The notes under the pieces are model-generated. The model was not told the DNA's origin. It made no database searches and worked only from the letters and a program-made list of their open reading frames with translations. From the NCBI RefSeq assembly GCF_010015445.1, contig NC_053118.1:16401937-16465936 (forward strand): DNA of 64,000 nucleotides. Direction: 5' to 3'. The translations under genes and the position numbers were made by a program. Shown piece after piece: positions 11,058-24,915 of the stretch. Position 1 is the stretch's first letter. Each line of letters opens with the position of its first letter. Origin of the DNA: Perca fluviatilis. Taxonomy: Eukaryota > Chordata > Actinopteri > Perciformes > Percidae.

Positions 11058-12407
11058 CCCTATTCAGCCCCATTGTACCGAATTTGGTTGCAGTTTCACC
11101 ATAGTTCCACTGGGGGTGATCGCGGTCCAGTGCAAAATGAATGGGACTCTATGGAGCTAGACGGCTAAATGTGTCTTTCACCCGATTGTCGTTGAGAAAC
11201 CTCAGATTTGATTGTAGTTTTTGCAAGTTCAACATGGGTTATAGGTCAAAAGTTGAATGAACGAGTACTTATGACCTTTTGATTTCTTACAGGGGGAGTC
11301 GTTGTTGCCCATAACACGCTAGCATTCTGCTAATGAATGCTGATTGGTCAGTGAAGTTCTGATTACGATCGGAGAGCCCGCTTGACGGCATCCGAAGCAG
11401 AGCCTGAATGTCAGAGTAAATATTTCGGCGTAGTCTTTAAAACATTAGCAAACCTCTTTCTAGCACGTGTATTAACAGGGAGAGCCTCAGCTGTTAGCTG
11501 TGTTGTCGATGCCTCGAGAGAACAAAGGAAGTGACTCAGAGCTTGCCGTAAAGCAGTATCTCCGGCCGTATATGTGTATGACGTCATTAACATTTTAAAA
11601 GGCTTTTTAGAACAAAAAAGCGACTTTAAAAAAATCTAACACCCAGCAGTGTGTATTTTCTTAGCCTCCCCTTTGGAATGCAACATTCAAATTACTAGAC
11701 AAAAAATTATATCCTGAGAAAAGTGGATTTTGAGGGGTATAGCTCCATAGAGTCCCATTCATTCTGCACTGGCCTGTGAGCGCCCCCTATATGGAACTCT
11801 GGTGGAACTGCAACCAGTTCAGAAGCCGGAAGTAACGAGGGAGTGGAACTTCTTGATATATTAGAAGTTCTTTGACGTCATACACGAACGGCCAGAGAAA
11901 CAGCTTTACGGCAAGCTCTGAGTCACTTCCTTTTTTCTCTCAAGACATCGACAACACAGCTGACAGGTTAGGCTCTCCTGGTCAACACACGTGCTAGAAA
12001 GAGGTTTGCTAATGTTTTAAAGACCACGCCAAAATATTCACTCTGACATTCTGGTTCCGCTTCGGATGCCATCAAGCGGGATCTCTGGTCGTAATCAGTC
12101 CTTCACTGACCAATCAGCTTTCATTAGCAGAATGCTAGCGTGTTATGGGCAACAACGACTCAACCTTTAAGAAATCAAAAGGACAGAAGTACTCGTTCAT
12201 TCAACTTTCGACCTATAACCCATGTTGAACTTTTTTTTTTGAAAACTACAATCAAATCTGAGATTTCTCAACGACAATCAGGGGAAAGAGACAAATTTAG
12301 CCGTCTAGCTCCATAGAGTCCCATTCATTTTGCACTCGCCTGCGATCACCCCCAGTCGAACTCTGGTGGAACTGCAACCAAATTCGGTACAATGGGGCTG
12401 AATAGGG
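11058..12407. repeat. Large inverted repeat (arms about 530 bp, spacer 286 bp)
   Basis: The left arm 11058-11586 pairs with the right arm 11873-12407. Matching blocks include ccctattcagccccattgta at the outer ends, the words around gactctatggagctagacgg, and the inner end at tatgacgtca. Divergence is roughly 10 percent by eye, with small indels. The spacer 11587-11872 holds a third, shortened copy of the outer arm (about 11739-11850), and sequence outside the left arm (about 10940-11035) pairs with the inner spacer edge. It is probably a foldback element or the result of nested inverted insertions. No terminal duplication was identified. Confidence 0.85.
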
Positions 12408-12419
12408 CTCCGGATCCAT

Positions 12420-13605
<1,186 letters not shown>

Positions 13606-14107
13606 ATAGTGTGTCCCTTCCAATGAATAGAGCATTAATTGCATTAGCATTACAGCTGGGTGATTTCCAGTCAAAGAAAAACTGGCATCAACACAGAAGA
13701 CATTTTTAAAGTCCTGAAGTGTGTTATTATTTTGTGAATTTCAATTGAAAAAATTCTTTGCATAAAAATTGCCACGACAGAAAGAGTCAAAGAAAAAGCT
13801 AGCATGAAGAGAGGGCTTTAGGATAAAGGACAGGAAGATTGCACTGATGAAGTTGGGCAAGTGAAAATGTTCACCCTTGAAACGGTTATATTTTGATAAA
13901 AGTTCAAATTAAATTTCTCTAAAAACAGCCAACAAACTACAAATTTCAATTTGTCCATTCAAACATGTCAGACAACAGTGCTGGAGGGTTTTAAGGTGTT
14001 TAAATGTACACAAAACTCTGACCATGGAACTTAAGGTTTCCTCTGTTTTGAGATTTTAACAGCCCGAGCAATGTGTAGTAGTCCTCATTCATTGTGGTTA
14101 AACAGTG

Positions 14108-14619
14108 TAAGGCTGTAATGGTTATTTTCATTACCAATTCAGATTATTATTATTATATTATTTGCAGATTATTTTCTCAATCGATTTATCTTGGCGTCTA
14201 TAAAATGTCAAAATCACAATATATATATATATTTTTTTTAAGATAATTTTTTGAGCATTTTAGGCCTTTATTTTTATAGGACAGATGAAGACGGAGAGAG
14301 GGGAGAGAGGGGAGAGAGGGGGGGAATGACATGCAGCAAAGGGCCGCAGGTCGGAGTCGAACCCGCAGCCGCTGCGTTGAAGAATAAACCTCTACCAGGT
14401 AAGCTACCCAGGCTCCCACAAGGTAATATTTAAATTGTTAATTTTGTGCCCAACAATCCCTACCTACTATATCACTATATAAGCCAAATAAGCTGGAAAC
14501 AATTCATGTTTGGCCTTTTTTGCTTTAAGTTACTGAAACAATTATCAAAATATCGGTTGATTAATTTTCCGTATCAATTGATCAGCTAATCAATTAATCA
14601 ACCAATCATTTCAGCTTTA
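14108..14619. mobile_element. hAT-like relic with SINE inside
   Basis: The ends taaggctgtaatggtta and aatcatttcagcttta are imperfect inverted repeats. The interior words tcaatcgattta, ggttgattaat and caattaatcaacc match the cgattaatcg-type fish and vertebrate hAT MITEs. Flanks aaacagtg and aattagtg agree at 6 of 8 positions, as expected for an old 8-bp duplication. The SINE at 14232-14417 splits it. Confidence 0.7.
14232..14417 (-). mobile_element. tRNA-derived SINE (same family as 5495-5686)
   Basis: It has a minus-strand head gggagcctgggtagctt, B box ggttcgactcc at 14353-14363, the same body with ctttgctgcatgtcattccc, a thrice-repeated gagaggg unit, and an A-rich tail next to a short TA run. 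It interrupts the hAT relic. Confidence 0.87.
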
Positions 14620-14662
14620 AATTAGTGAACTGAAAAATGAATCAAGGACCACATACAGTTCA

Positions 14663-15063
14663 AGTGCTCATATTATGCTTTTTGGCTTTTTCCCTTTCCT
14701 TTATTGTGTTATATATCTTTTTGTGCACGTTATAGGTTTACAAAGTGAAAAAGCCCAAAGTCCACCCCAAAGGGACTTACCATCTCCAACAGAAAACACT
14801 GTTCACAAACTGCTCCAAACAGCTCTATTGTAGTCCAGCCTTTACTTCCGTGACAAACGTGTGTCACTTTGTAACACACGTTATAATGCTCGCCTAGCTG
14901 CTAGCGTGGCACACCTTCAAACTCTGCTTCTGACTGGCTAGCAGTGCTTACCTAGGTACTGTGCATGTGCGACTCCCAACAAAGATGGAACAGAAGTGAG
15001 ATGCCTCACTATGTAGCTAAAACAGAGAGCTCAACACACACAAATGACCATAATATGAGCATG
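14663..15063. mobile_element. MITE of TTAA type
   Basis: The left end is agtgctcatattatg. The right end, read inverted, is catgctcatattatg, a 13 of 15 match. TTAA follows on the right (15064-15067) and TTCA precedes on the left, a decayed duplication. The interior segment around gttataggtttacaaagtg is a common dispersed fish sequence in my recollection. Confidence 0.75.
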
Positions 15064-15414
15064 TTAAAGAATTTGTGAAACATGGGGTCATTTGTGATTT
15101 ACTTTATGACGCAATGCTTTAAAAATTGCTAGCAGTTGTAAAAGATTTTTAGAGAAGGAAATTCAAAGCCTACCAAAATTATTCATTCACTCATAATTTA
15201 TGAGTTAATGTTTTTAAAATCTTTACTTATAATCATATATACATATACTCTTATATTAGATAAAAAAAAACTGGTTTTGAAGTTAATACATTTGATAACA
15301 GTTCACTATGCAAGCCTTTTCTGTTGTGTTGGACTCGAGCAACAATAGCCAGTGCAGATGCGCGCTAACATGCAGTTCCTCTAATGGCCTCTAGAGACAG
15401 GCATGAGTGGATTT

Positions 15415-16211
15415 ATTTTTTTGTGATTGTTGCGGGCAAAAATCCTTGATTATGCGGCACGTTTTCTTAAAAAATGTGATGGAATATGCGGGATATTAAT
15501 GCAATTTTATGCAATGAAATTGCGGGAACTTTAAAAAAATGCGGGAACTTGCAAAAATTGCGGTTTGATGAAGAGAAGAAAAAGTGATTCCCCCAACCCT
15601 GCTTTTTTAAAACTTAATTTCCAAAAATAGTTTACAGATATTCAGTCATTGCAATAAGTAAATAAGATACAAAAATATATACAAATCATATAATATTAAA
15701 GTAAAAATAAAAGTAATAGTCTAAACAGAGGGAAATAAAAGATACAGAAGAGACAGACTTTCAAAAATCGTTAATAATATAGACAGCAAGAGCACTTAAA
15801 GAAATTTGAGTAGACATCAGATATTAGGATAGGTTTCTTATTGGATACCAACTTAAGAGACTCAAAGTACATGTCAAATTCAACCTCCCAACACCTGCTT
15901 TCGATGTTCACGTCGCGTAATTACGTCACTTCATAACGTTCCCATGGCAACAGGGGAAAATGGCTGTTCTTCTGTGAAGTGAAGTAAACGCAACATTTTT
16001 TCAACTTTCTGCTAAGATATATGTGACTTTTTTGCAACGAAAATGCGGGGATTATGAAATCATGCACCGCATATTTTGCGCGGAAATCGGCAATTTATGC
16101 GGCGAAAGTGCGGCATATTTGAAAAAATGCGGCCCTTGCATGAATATGCGGACTTTGGCTGATTATGCATTGAATTATGCGATCGCATAATGGCATTTTT
16201 CTGGAGGGACT
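15415..16211. mobile_element. Word-repeat MITE (tgcgg family)
   Basis: Both arms are built of the word tgcgg and relatives (tatgcgg, ttgcggg, atgcggcac), about 15435-15560 and 16025-16180. The right end is ataatggcatttttctggagggactg, which resembles hAT-like MITE ends. The left end lacks a clear match, so the left boundary is approximate. The middle, about 15600-15830, is AT-rich unique sequence. Confidence 0.6.
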
Positions 16212-16764
16212 GGATTTTACATCATTCTGCTGCAGTGCTAGCAAAGCATCGACAAGTTTATGAAAGGAAGTCCAGGTAAATGTAAAGCAGACTATGAAGC
16301 TACACCAAATGCCACAACTACCAACTCAAATGCATACATACTTTTTTTAACCTCATACAGTATAGTGTTTAAAAATGTATCTGATTATAGAGGATACATT
16401 AACAGTCACTATTATCACTTAAAAATATTACTCTTACTTGATGGCATCTGATTTCCGCCATTATTATCCAAAGTTCTGAGCTGAAATGAATCTTAAAACT
16501 GTTTTCAATAGCAAAATCCTGATCTTTACATACGGTCCTCTCTCACTACCACAAAAGCACATACCCGCCAGTTGTGTGTGTGCCCCTGATGAATGGAAAT
16601 TAATCAAAATGCAAAACAGTTTCTAGCATAATTTCTCTTTAGTTATGCAAATATCTCTGTATTTATGCAAATATCTCAATTTCTCTGTGTGTGTGTGTGT
16701 TTCAATAGTGCAATGAGAGACCAGTGGAACAGTGAGTAGGTGTAGGTGTGTAAGTTGAAAACAT

Positions 16765-16768
<4 letters not shown>

Positions 16769-16802
<34 letters not shown>
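16769..16802. repeat. (AC)n microsatellite
   Basis: A clean AC run of about 17 units, with a shorter TG run at 16685-16700. Confidence 0.97.
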
Positions 16803-16807
<5 letters not shown>

Positions 16808-17017
16808 AGTTGTGCATGAGAAAAGTGTCTGCTGTATAGCAAACCTAAATGAAAACAGCATAAATGTTAAAAAGGGCATCCTAATTACTTTCTTTTTTTG
16901 GGCTACACTGGCTGTGTTGGTGAAGACAGTATTTTGAAATAACTGGAGATTTTCCAGGACCTAAATTCCTTTTCATTCTATTTGTCTCATATTCGTTACG
17001 TGTTGATGGGTATGAAA

Positions 17018-18792
17018 TAGAGGACGACCGATATGGGTTTTCTCAGGCCGATGCCGATCTTTTGAAATCAGGGTCGGCCGATGGCCGATATATGCTGCCG
17101 ATTATTTTTGGTCGATATTTGCTTGTTTTTAACTTCTATTTGAAAGATAAAATTTAACACTAATAAGTACTTAAGATACACAAAATTTCTCGACAAAAAC
17201 ATTTATTGAACACCAATCTGCACTTGTATACTTACATTAAACATGTATAATGTAAAAACATATATTGTATAAATAAACAAAACGGGTGAGAAGAAAGAAA
17301 GAAAATAAATTTAACTTTGTCAAATAAACTTTTCAATTAAAAAGATAAAGTTTAGTGCACTTAGCAGCATTTATCAAACAGCTGAGAACAATAAAATAAA
17401 TTGACCATTTTAACAATAGTAGTGCTGACACACAGTAGCAACCAGCAGCATTTCTTTGTTTTGGTGTTGGCTGGGTGAAGCGCTGCCATAAGGGGGTGGT
17501 TTTCTTTTCAGCCATCAGACTTAATGACTAAAACAGGGGGAAAATACAAGGTTAAGTTAGTATTTTTGTATAGTATCTTCTTCAAGTCATTTTATAGATA
17601 GGTATAGATATAAAATCTAACATTTGTTTTATAAATCAGCTAATAAGTCAGTGCATTGTAAGTGATACAAGGCTAAAAAGTTTCTATCATCTTCCCAAAA
17701 ACTGTCCTAAAACATGTATTTTTGGTTTGTTTTGTTTGTTGACAGACAAAGCCAAATGGACAAAACCTAATTAAGGGGGGAAAACAACTTTAGGCCATAT
17801 GGTCAAAATTAAATGATTTAATAATAATGTAATAACTATAACTTATAACAATAACGTATTTCACTAGTAAATTGTTGTTGAACGACAAAAACAACCACCA
17901 TGGCAAAAGGGTATTTTACAACAACTTTGAATGCACCGCGACGCACCGTCTGTGTTGTTTTTCAGACAAGTAGCTAAACAACGTCTGCAGCACACTGCTT
18001 AATATACTGCTGTTGGATCCTACACAGTGAAATAAATCACACTTTACACCGTTTAGCTGTCAGCATTTTAATCGTGTTTAATCCATCTGCTAGCTAACGG
18101 TAGGCTAACGTTAGCTGCTGACGAGTGTAATGTTAACTAGCGTCACATGCTGCGATGTTTCTGTTATTCTAACATTCGTTTTCGGCGCATCAGAGAGCAA
18201 CGCAGGCATATCAGTGGCGCCGAAATGAGGTACAGAAATCCGCGTTGCTATTCGGTCCGGTAGATAAGGGTCGTTAAGGCACAGGTGCCATATTAGCAGC
18301 GGGTCTACTCTGTACCAACTCTAGCAACGACGCTAGCAAAGCAAAGCCAGTCCTTCACTAGCCTATGGTGCAGTGGTCTCTTAACTACAACTTCTTTCTC
18401 TGCATTGAGTTGACAACCCTCTCAAATATAGACACACAAACATAACAAATAATAAAAGTCTCAGATCCACTGTCTGTGATTGCAAAATTCTAGCTTAATT
18501 ATTGTGACATGACAGCATGACACGTATTAAATATATACGACTTATAAGAATTTAATCCTTACCGTTTTCTCCAAGGAATAGCTCCTTCCTTAGGCACTGG
18601 ATGAGGTCTGCTCACTCTGCTGGTAATTGACTCTAGGGGCAGCATGCGTCGAACACGTTCTCCACAACAACAAAAAGGCTGCCCGCAGATGCGCCTGCCT
18701 ATTAATCGGCTTGATATTGGCCGATGCCGATTATGTAAAAAAAGTACAGATTAATCGGCCGATTAATCGGCCGATTTCTGGGTCGACCTCTA
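17018..18792 (-). mobile_element. Non-autonomous hAT element H2
   Basis: A perfect 8-bp duplication, gtatgaaa, lies at 17010-17017 and 18793-18800. The ends are tagaggacgacc and ggtcgacctcta. The subterminal arms are made of the words gccgat and cggccgat. The core at about 17945-18312 is, inverted, a relative of the cores in H1 (945-1950) and 56576-58016: shared words include tatctaccggaccgaatag, gctagttaaca and agctaaacggtgtaaag. The element ends 159 bp from the cdkal1 exon. No transposase frame. Confidence 0.93.
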
Positions 18793-18951
18793 GTATGAAA
18801 GATGGATTTTGTGCGTTTTTGATCTGCTATACTTACAATCAAACTAGTCCTGACGGATTTATTCCACAACAATATATGCTGAAAATGTTATAATCTCTTT
18901 TCTACTGGCAACATAAAAGAAAATAGAAGTGTTTGTGTGGTTTGTCAGTAC

Positions 18952-19036
18952 TTGATTGAGTTTCTGAAGTGGTCCTCTGCAGGGTTTTTCACAGTGCAGC
19001 TGTTGAGCACCCACAGGTCTGCGTCTGTTGGGTCAT
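18952..19036 (-). CDS. cdkal1: cdkal1 internal exon (85 nt), tRNA methylthiotransferase
   Basis: CDKAL1 is a radical-SAM methylthiotransferase that converts t6A37 to ms2t6A37 in cytosolic tRNA-Lys(UUU); the protein is anchored to the ER. Read on the minus strand, the exon is 2 nt of a split codon, 27 full codons, then 2 nt of the next codon. The peptide includes [20 protein letters not shown] and then RNSI, which I recognise as the N-terminal UPF0004 domain of vertebrate CDKAL1. The Cys of NSCTV is expected to be one of the three Cys ligands of the N-terminal 4Fe-4S cluster. On the minus strand a T-rich tract ends in ctatag just before the exon, and the donor gtactg follows directly. There is no stop in frame, and the split codon fits the Lys that follows in the family. 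Val replaces the Leu usual after Trp. I looked by eye for the flanking exons (the WGCSHNN and GCVPQAQ segments) and found neither. Confidence 0.93.
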
Positions 19037-19038
19037 CT

Positions 19039-20055
19039 ATAGAAAAAAAATATATTTTTATAGAACATAATCACAAGCATGACTTTATAAAGAAAAAACA
19101 ATTAACACATAATCACAAAACACGTCTCTAAAACATTAAGATGCTGGATTATAAAACTTTTTTTAATCTAAATTTGTTTATTGGCTGTGACCTTGGTCGC
19201 TTTGCATGGCATCTTTGAACGTACAGTATACTGGCAATTGGTCACAGCTAAAATAAAAAATAAGAAATGCATCTGCACTTTCACTCCATAGTAACCCTAT
19301 TCATTTTGCTGTGAGCATCACTGACGTGCTCAAACTGAGTTATAATATTGATCAAGGAGGTTCATTGTTTACCTTAGGACCAGCATCTGTGACAACATCA
19401 ACTCACAGGACCACTTACTAACTTTTCTTGAGCTGTCAACTGCCTTTACGATTGCCTATTCTAGGTCATCTATTGTTAATTGACAAATAGTGTTCTTGAG
19501 TGTCTCACATAGCTGAGAGAATTTGACAAAAAAAATAATGAATAAACAACCACCTATGTTTTAATAATAAAAACAAAACAGGCTTATTTTGACATTATGA
19601 ATGACTTAAATTAAGAAAATTTAAACATATGTTTAATTGACACCCATACACACAGCCCCCTCCCCGATTTTACATAGAACTACCCGTTTTTTCCCAATAA
19701 GTTAAAATACAGCCTATTATGAAATAAATATCAACATATAATGCTGTTAAAAAAAAAAAAAAAAAATTGAAAAGAAAGAAGCAAATGCATGAATAGTGCG
19801 TGAATAAATCAAACCGCCCCATGACCGATGGAGGAGCATCTTGGCGGCAGGGATTTCAATCTTTAACTGAAAATGTCTGGGAAAATAAAAATCTCGTAAG
19901 ATGCAAATTGTGTAGCCCACATTAGTACCCTCATTTTTTACTGCGTACCACCACCTCCTGCGTAGTATGCACCCCTAAAAAAAAAAAATAAAAGAACTGA
20001 AAATGTGCTTGTTAACATTGATAATTATACTGGATAAACAGATTATTGTAACCAT
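19039..20055. other. AT-rich intron sequence, no gene seen
   Basis: It contains the exon's polypyrimidine region, poly-A at 19750-19766 and a segment near 19920-19975 ending gcacccctaaaa that may be a MITE end. Nothing else is supportable. Confidence 0.45.
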
Positions 20056-20877
20056 CAGTGTTTGGGAAGTTACTTTTAAAAAGTAGTGTTTGCTCGTTAC
20101 TCGATACTGCTTAAAAAAGTAATCTGTTACTTTACTTAGTTACCCCTTATGGAAAGTAACTTTTTACTACACTTGTTACTTTTAAAAGCAGTAGTCTATG
20201 GCAGAGACTGAAGTTAATTAAACAAAAACTATCTTTGACCATAAAGCCAATCTCTGGTTTATCAGTGAAGTGTCCAAACTACACTGCAGACTGGATTCTC
20301 TACTCGCAGAGCGACGGCTGATTCATTATGAACAAGTCCAGCGCGGGTTGAATGCACATCAGCAGGTCATCGGCGTTACACGGTGTTAGTGTATACTATG
20401 TAATGTCTGTATCGACTTGTACCGGGGTCCATGCATTGCCGTAGACACATGCAGCGTCTTTTCTGGAAATCCTTGCGTGTCCGTGCCATCGACAAGTCCA
20501 CAGCGGTCCGCTGCGTGTATGTATGAGGCCATCACCACCTCATCCATCTGTGAGGTTGTCAGCTTTGTGTCTGCCTGGCTCAGAGCGCCATCCAGCAAAA
20601 AGCCACAAAGCTTAAAAAGCTCTCAAAAGTTAGCTTTGGCTGCTTCTTGCTTGCCATGATTGCTCTTCTACCAGCATCTGTCACGTCCCGTGTAGAGCTT
20701 GTGAGCGCGCAGCTGAGAAGGCAGCGTCGCTGTCAAATATGTCCCTGGGAAAAGTAACGCTGCGCCGAATTGAAAAAGGAACTACGTTTCGTTACCAAAT
20801 TTTCAGTAGTAGTGCGTTAAACTACTTTTTACCCCAAAAAGTAGTTACGTTATTGTAACGTGTTACACCCAACACTA
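20056..20877. mobile_element. Non-autonomous hAT element (gtaacgtgttac type)
   Basis: A perfect 8-bp duplication, gtaaccat, lies at 20048-20055 and 20878-20885. The ends are cagtgtttggg and acacccaacacta. Arms are rich in gttact and gtagt words. On the minus strand a frame starting at 20657 reads MASKKQPKLTFESF and then breaks, which could be the remnant of an ancestral coding start. I do not recognise it. An interior block (about 20280-20350) recurs at 54515-54600. Confidence 0.92.
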
Positions 20878-20885
20878 GTAACCAT

Positions 20886-23045
<2,160 letters not shown>

Positions 23046-23579
23046 AAAGGTACCATGGCATGAAAATTTCAATTTATGAGGTTTTTTAACATTAATAGGA
23101 GTTCTCCAAGCCCGCCCATGGTCCCCCAGTGGCTAGAAATGGCGATAGGTGTAAACCGAGCCCTGGGTATCCTGTTCTGCCTTTGAGAAAATGAAAGCTC
23201 AGATGGGCCCATCTGGAATCTCCTCCTTATGAGGTCATAAGGAGCAAGGTTACCTCCCCTTTCTCTGCTTTGCCCACCGCCCACAGCTGCCCGGAGAATT
23301 TGGCCCGCCCAAGAGGAAATAAAGCTACAACCGTGGCCGCAAGATGATCAAGGCAATATCCCCACCCTCCACCTTGCCCCACCTCTCTCCTCCTCAATAG
23401 CATTTAAAGCTACAGACACAGAAATGGCACGTCCTAAGGAAAGCTCATTGTGGGACTGGCTCGTAGTGGCTGTAATTCTGCACCAAGGCTGAATTTCGGG
23501 AAAGAGACTTCAGATACAGTATTAGGGGATCACTAAGGCCTATATAAAAGCATCAAAAAAGCAGCATGTCATAGGACCT
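23046..23579. mobile_element. MITE flanked by TTAA
   Basis: TTAA lies at 23042-23045 and 23580-23583. The ends aaaggtaccatggcatg and catgtcataggaccttt are inverted repeats with about 3 mismatches. I recognise the interior (gagccctgggtatcctg and the segment ccttatgaggtcataagg) as a dispersed teleost repeat. Confidence 0.87.
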
Positions 23580-24329
23580 TTAAGATAAAGAGCAAAAAAA
23601 AGCATTCTTCCTTTGAGTATTATAATCACTTGTGTGGTGTAAAACATAATCTAGTTGCATCAATTTGCCTCAATGAATGTAGACATTGCTGTAAATCTCT
23701 TTCAAAATGCAAACAAAAACTCAATTGTGAGGGATGCGAGTCTATGGGTTTTCTAGAACAAAGAAAAATGCAAGAAACTCTACACAGGCCTGATCTTAGA
23801 ACCAGGACCTTGCCGATCAAAGTAAAACCTTTTTTAATGAGATATTTGAGATATCCAGGTCAAATACATTTAGCTCTGCTGCCTAATTTTCAGACAGTTC
23901 AAGCAATGTCTAATGATGCATTACAGGAATGTCACGAAAAAAGAAATTATACATCTCCACAGTTGCCACTACAGAATTACAGCCTGGAAACACTTTTGTT
24001 CTTCCATTAAAATCAGTTAGAGGAATATAACACCACAGTGTATGAACTGCACTGACAATGGCCGTCACACCCTCAGTGACGGCTGCTTCTGCTAAACGAA
24101 CTTTATCTCATTTGAAACTTATCAAGCCATAACCGTTATCATCCATGTCACAAAAATGTATTATCCTGGCTGTCATTAGCAGCAACTCAGACTTGGCCAA
24201 GCAGTGTTAATAATAATAATCTTAATGATGACTTGGAATCTAGAAGATGCAGCATTGTGCATCACTAAAAGCCAGATATTCATAATGTTGAAAAAAGAAT
24301 GTGCAATTTGAACAACCTGTTGCACATGG

Positions 24330-24850
24330 CTAGCCTGGATGCGAGCCAAACTTAGCCCTGCCCACAACATTTGAGGTTGAGAAGTTCGGTCTGGACTTGA
24401 TCCATTGTGGAGCAACTATGCACAAACCAGAGCCGTTTGGACCAATTAAATTGTCAGGGCGGGCTCATGATGGACAGATGATCAACAGTAACGTAATCAA
24501 CCACGTCACCAAAGAGCGCTTGGGTTGAATTTGTTTACAACAAAGATGCCGCTAGAGAATTGAGATGTGCAGATTCTGCCATTATGTCCATTATAGAAGA
24601 TATCGACAGCGCATTCATTTTAAAAGAAGAACAGAGAACCGCGATTTGTCGATCAGAAAGATGTTTTTGCCGCATTTCCTACGACATACGTCACATACTC
24701 CGTTGCTCTGATTGGTTGTAGGTCTATCCAATTGAGTGCAGAGGCATTTTCTTTCCTGGTTCGGTTGAAACACGCCCCATAATCACAGCCCAATGGAGCA
24801 GTATCAGACTCATATTCTGACTAGAATCAGAGTATAGCGACGTCAGGCTA
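24330..24850. mobile_element. hAT-like MITE (ctagcctgg family)
   Basis: It starts ctagcctgga and ends gacgtcaggcta. The flanks gcacatgg and gcataagg agree at 6 of 8, matching the frame of the perfect duplication of the relative at 54659-54926. The segment around ctgattggttgtaggtctat is shared with 49306-49522. It carries a helicase-like coding remnant described separately. Confidence 0.75.
24584..24705 (+). pseudogene. Decayed RecQ/DEAD-like helicase fragment inside MITE
   Basis: From the ATG at 24584 the frame reads MSIIEDIDSAFILKEEQRTA. After a frame change the next frame reads RFVDQKDVFAAFPTT. Together these resemble the start of RecQ-like helicases: the LKxEQ motif, then KDVFA and a Walker A of PTGFGKS type, here decayed to PTTYVT. 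This may be captured host sequence or the remnant of the parent transposon's own protein. Too short and damaged to be functional; the assignment rests on motif memory. Confidence 0.4.
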
Positions 24851-24915
24851 GCATAAGGCAGCTGGCAATGTAACTCTTAGAATGATTATATAGGGTATTT
24901 CACACTGTTCCTTAA

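Noticed and set aside
10758..11168. 136-codon open frame
   Set aside because: It crosses the border of a TTAA MITE and continues into the palindrome element; a chance frame.
18937..19131. 64-codon plus-strand frame over the cdkal1 exon
   Set aside because: It is the antisense shadow of the real exon, which lies on the minus strand.
23630..24010. 126-codon open frame with several Cys
   Set aside because: No zinc-finger spacing repeats and no similarity that I recognise; probably chance.
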